Source: Nocardioides aromaticivorans (GTDB lineage: Bacteria > Actinomycetota > Actinomycetes > Propionibacteriales > Nocardioidaceae). From it: DNA of 64,000 bases. The notes beneath the pieces were generated by a model. That model was not told the DNA's origin, searched no databases, and saw only the letters and a list, made by a program, of their open reading frames with translations. Of the stretch, positions 63,167-64,000 are shown piece by piece (positions within the stretch are counted from its first letter, which is position 1; each line of letters starts with the position of its first letter). The stretch is from the NCBI RefSeq assembly GCF_013408525.1, contig NZ_JACBZM010000001.1:5005212-5069211 (forward strand). Reading direction: 5' to 3'. Position numbers and translations under genes: made by a program.

Positions 63167-64000
63167 ATGTTCGAGGGCTTCACCGTCGAGGACGTCGACG
63201 TGGGCGATGCGCGGCTGCACGTCCGGCACGGCGGGTGCGGCGACCCGGTGGTCCTGCTGCACGGCCATCCGCGGACCGGCTCGACGTGGCATGCCGTCGC
63301 CCCGGCCCTCGTGGAGGCCGGCTTCCGGGTCGTCGTACCGGACCTGCGGGGGTACGGACGCTCCCGCGGGCCGGCGCCGACGGCGGACCACAGCGCTCAC
63401 TCGAAGAGCGCGGTCGCTGGAGACGTGGCGCGGTTGATGACCCACCTGGGCCACGACGAGTTCGCCGTCGTCGGGCACGACCGCGGCAGCTACGTCGCGC
63501 TGCGCCTCGGCCTGGACCAGCCGGACCGGGTTGAGCGGGTCGTGCTGATCGACTGCATCCCGATCAGCGAACACCTGCGCCGCGCCGATGCTCGGTTCGC
63601 GACCGCGTGGTGGCACTGGTTCTTCTTCGCCCAGCCCGACATCCCCGAGCGGGTCATCAACGCCGACCCCGACAGCTGGTACCGCGGCGACCCTGACGTC
63701 ATGGGCGCGGAGAACCACGCCGAGTGGCGCACAGCCGTGCGCGACCCGGACGTCGTCCGGGCCATGCTGGAGGACTACCGCGCCGGGCTGACGATCGACC
63801 GCGAGCACGAGGAGGCGGACCGGGCCGCGGGCCGGCGGCTGGCCATGCCGCTGCTGGTGCTCTGGTCGCTCCGTGACGACCTCGAGGACCTGTACGGCGA
63901 CCCGCTGGCGATCTGGCGTGACTGGGCCACGACCGTGTCCGGCCACGGGATCGACTCCGGCCACCACCTCGCCGAGGAGGCCCCCGACGAGCTCGTCGCA
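63167..64000 (+). CDS. Alpha/beta hydrolase, haloacetate-dehalogenase-like (partial)
   Basis: 278 residues are visible, with no stop before the window ends. VVLLHGHPRTGSTWHAVAPA forms the oxyanion region and PDLRGYGRS follows. The nucleophile is the Asp in VVGHDRGSYVALRL, an Asp rather than Ser, as in dehalogenases and epoxide hydrolases. WHWFFFAQPDIPERVI and DYRAGLTIDREHEEADRAAG are typical of fluoroacetate dehalogenase relatives. The catalytic His is in SGHHLAEEAP near the end. Actual substrate unknown. ATG 63167 has GGGAGG 8-9 nt upstream. Confidence 0.9.
   Translation, partial: MFEGFTVEDVDVGDARLHVRHGGCGDPVVLLHGHPRTGSTWHAVAPALVEAGFRVVVPDLRGYGRSRGPAPTADHSAHSKSAVAGDVARLMTHLGHDEFAVVGHDRGSYVALRLGLDQPDRVERVVLIDCIPISEHLRRADARFATAWWHWFFFAQPDIPERVINADPDSWYRGDPDVMGAENHAEWRTAVRDPDVVRAMLEDYRAGLTIDREHEEADRAAGRRLAMPLLVLWSLRDDLEDLYGDPLAIWRDWATTVSGHGIDSGHHLAEEAPDELVA

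Overview
The window comes from a high-GC Gram-positive bacterium, most likely an actinobacterium of the Nocardioidaceae (Nocardioides or a close relative). Evidence: coding sequence with almost uniform G/C at third positions, many genes starting directly on the transcript (TANNNT -10 boxes 6-7 nt before ATG/GTG), and actinobacterial families (ClgR, GlnR operators, NrtR, F420-type LLM oxidoreductase, DUF4191, DUF5994, DUF6318, GAF-ANTAR proteins, SigE-family sigma factor). The genus is an inference from gene content. No tRNA, rRNA, CRISPR array, insertion sequence or phage gene was seen.

Layout. 0-4.4 kb: end of an IclR regulator, a solitary adenine DNA methyltransferase, and an NAD-salvage operon (a fused nicotinate phosphoribosyltransferase/nicotinamidase plus its NrtR regulator) with an NrtR-type operator. 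4.4-9.3 kb: an ArsR-SRPBCC-DinB-like operon with two matching operators, a TfoX-like protein, an MFS exporter, and a SigE-family sigma factor with a membrane partner. 9.3-16.3 kb: a sortase, lhr-nei2 and htpX. 16.3-36.8 kb, mostly minus strand: clgR, cinA, a 1793-residue secreted nuclease/5'-nucleotidase, pgsA-rimO, a RodZ-like membrane HTH protein, ftsK, RNase J, dapA, an LLM oxidoreductase, thyA-folA, and gcvT with two small partners.

36.8-55 kb: this block follows the Mycobacterium tuberculosis order gcvT-pepB-dlaT-Rv2216-lipB-lipA-Rv2219-Rv2219A-glnA1. It links the 2-oxo-acid dehydrogenase E2 (sucB) to the enzymes that lipoylate it (lipB, lipA) and to glutamine synthetase. Several insertions interrupt that order: an ABC exporter between lipB and lipA, a lipoprotein/PKD pair and an AbiEi/DUF559 protein before the RDD gene, and a type III glutamine synthetase beside the type I enzyme. 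Both synthetase genes carry GlnR-type boxes.

55-62.8 kb is an accessory region with weaker codon bias and decayed stretches. It holds three DUF5994 paralogues (all minus strand) interleaved with plus-strand signalling genes: two GAF-ANTAR proteins, an atypical NarL-type regulator, a 27-residue membrane peptide and a LapA-like membrane protein, plus a fatty-acid desaturase. This is the best candidate here for an undescribed stress or envelope module. The window ends inside a haloacetate-dehalogenase-like hydrolase.
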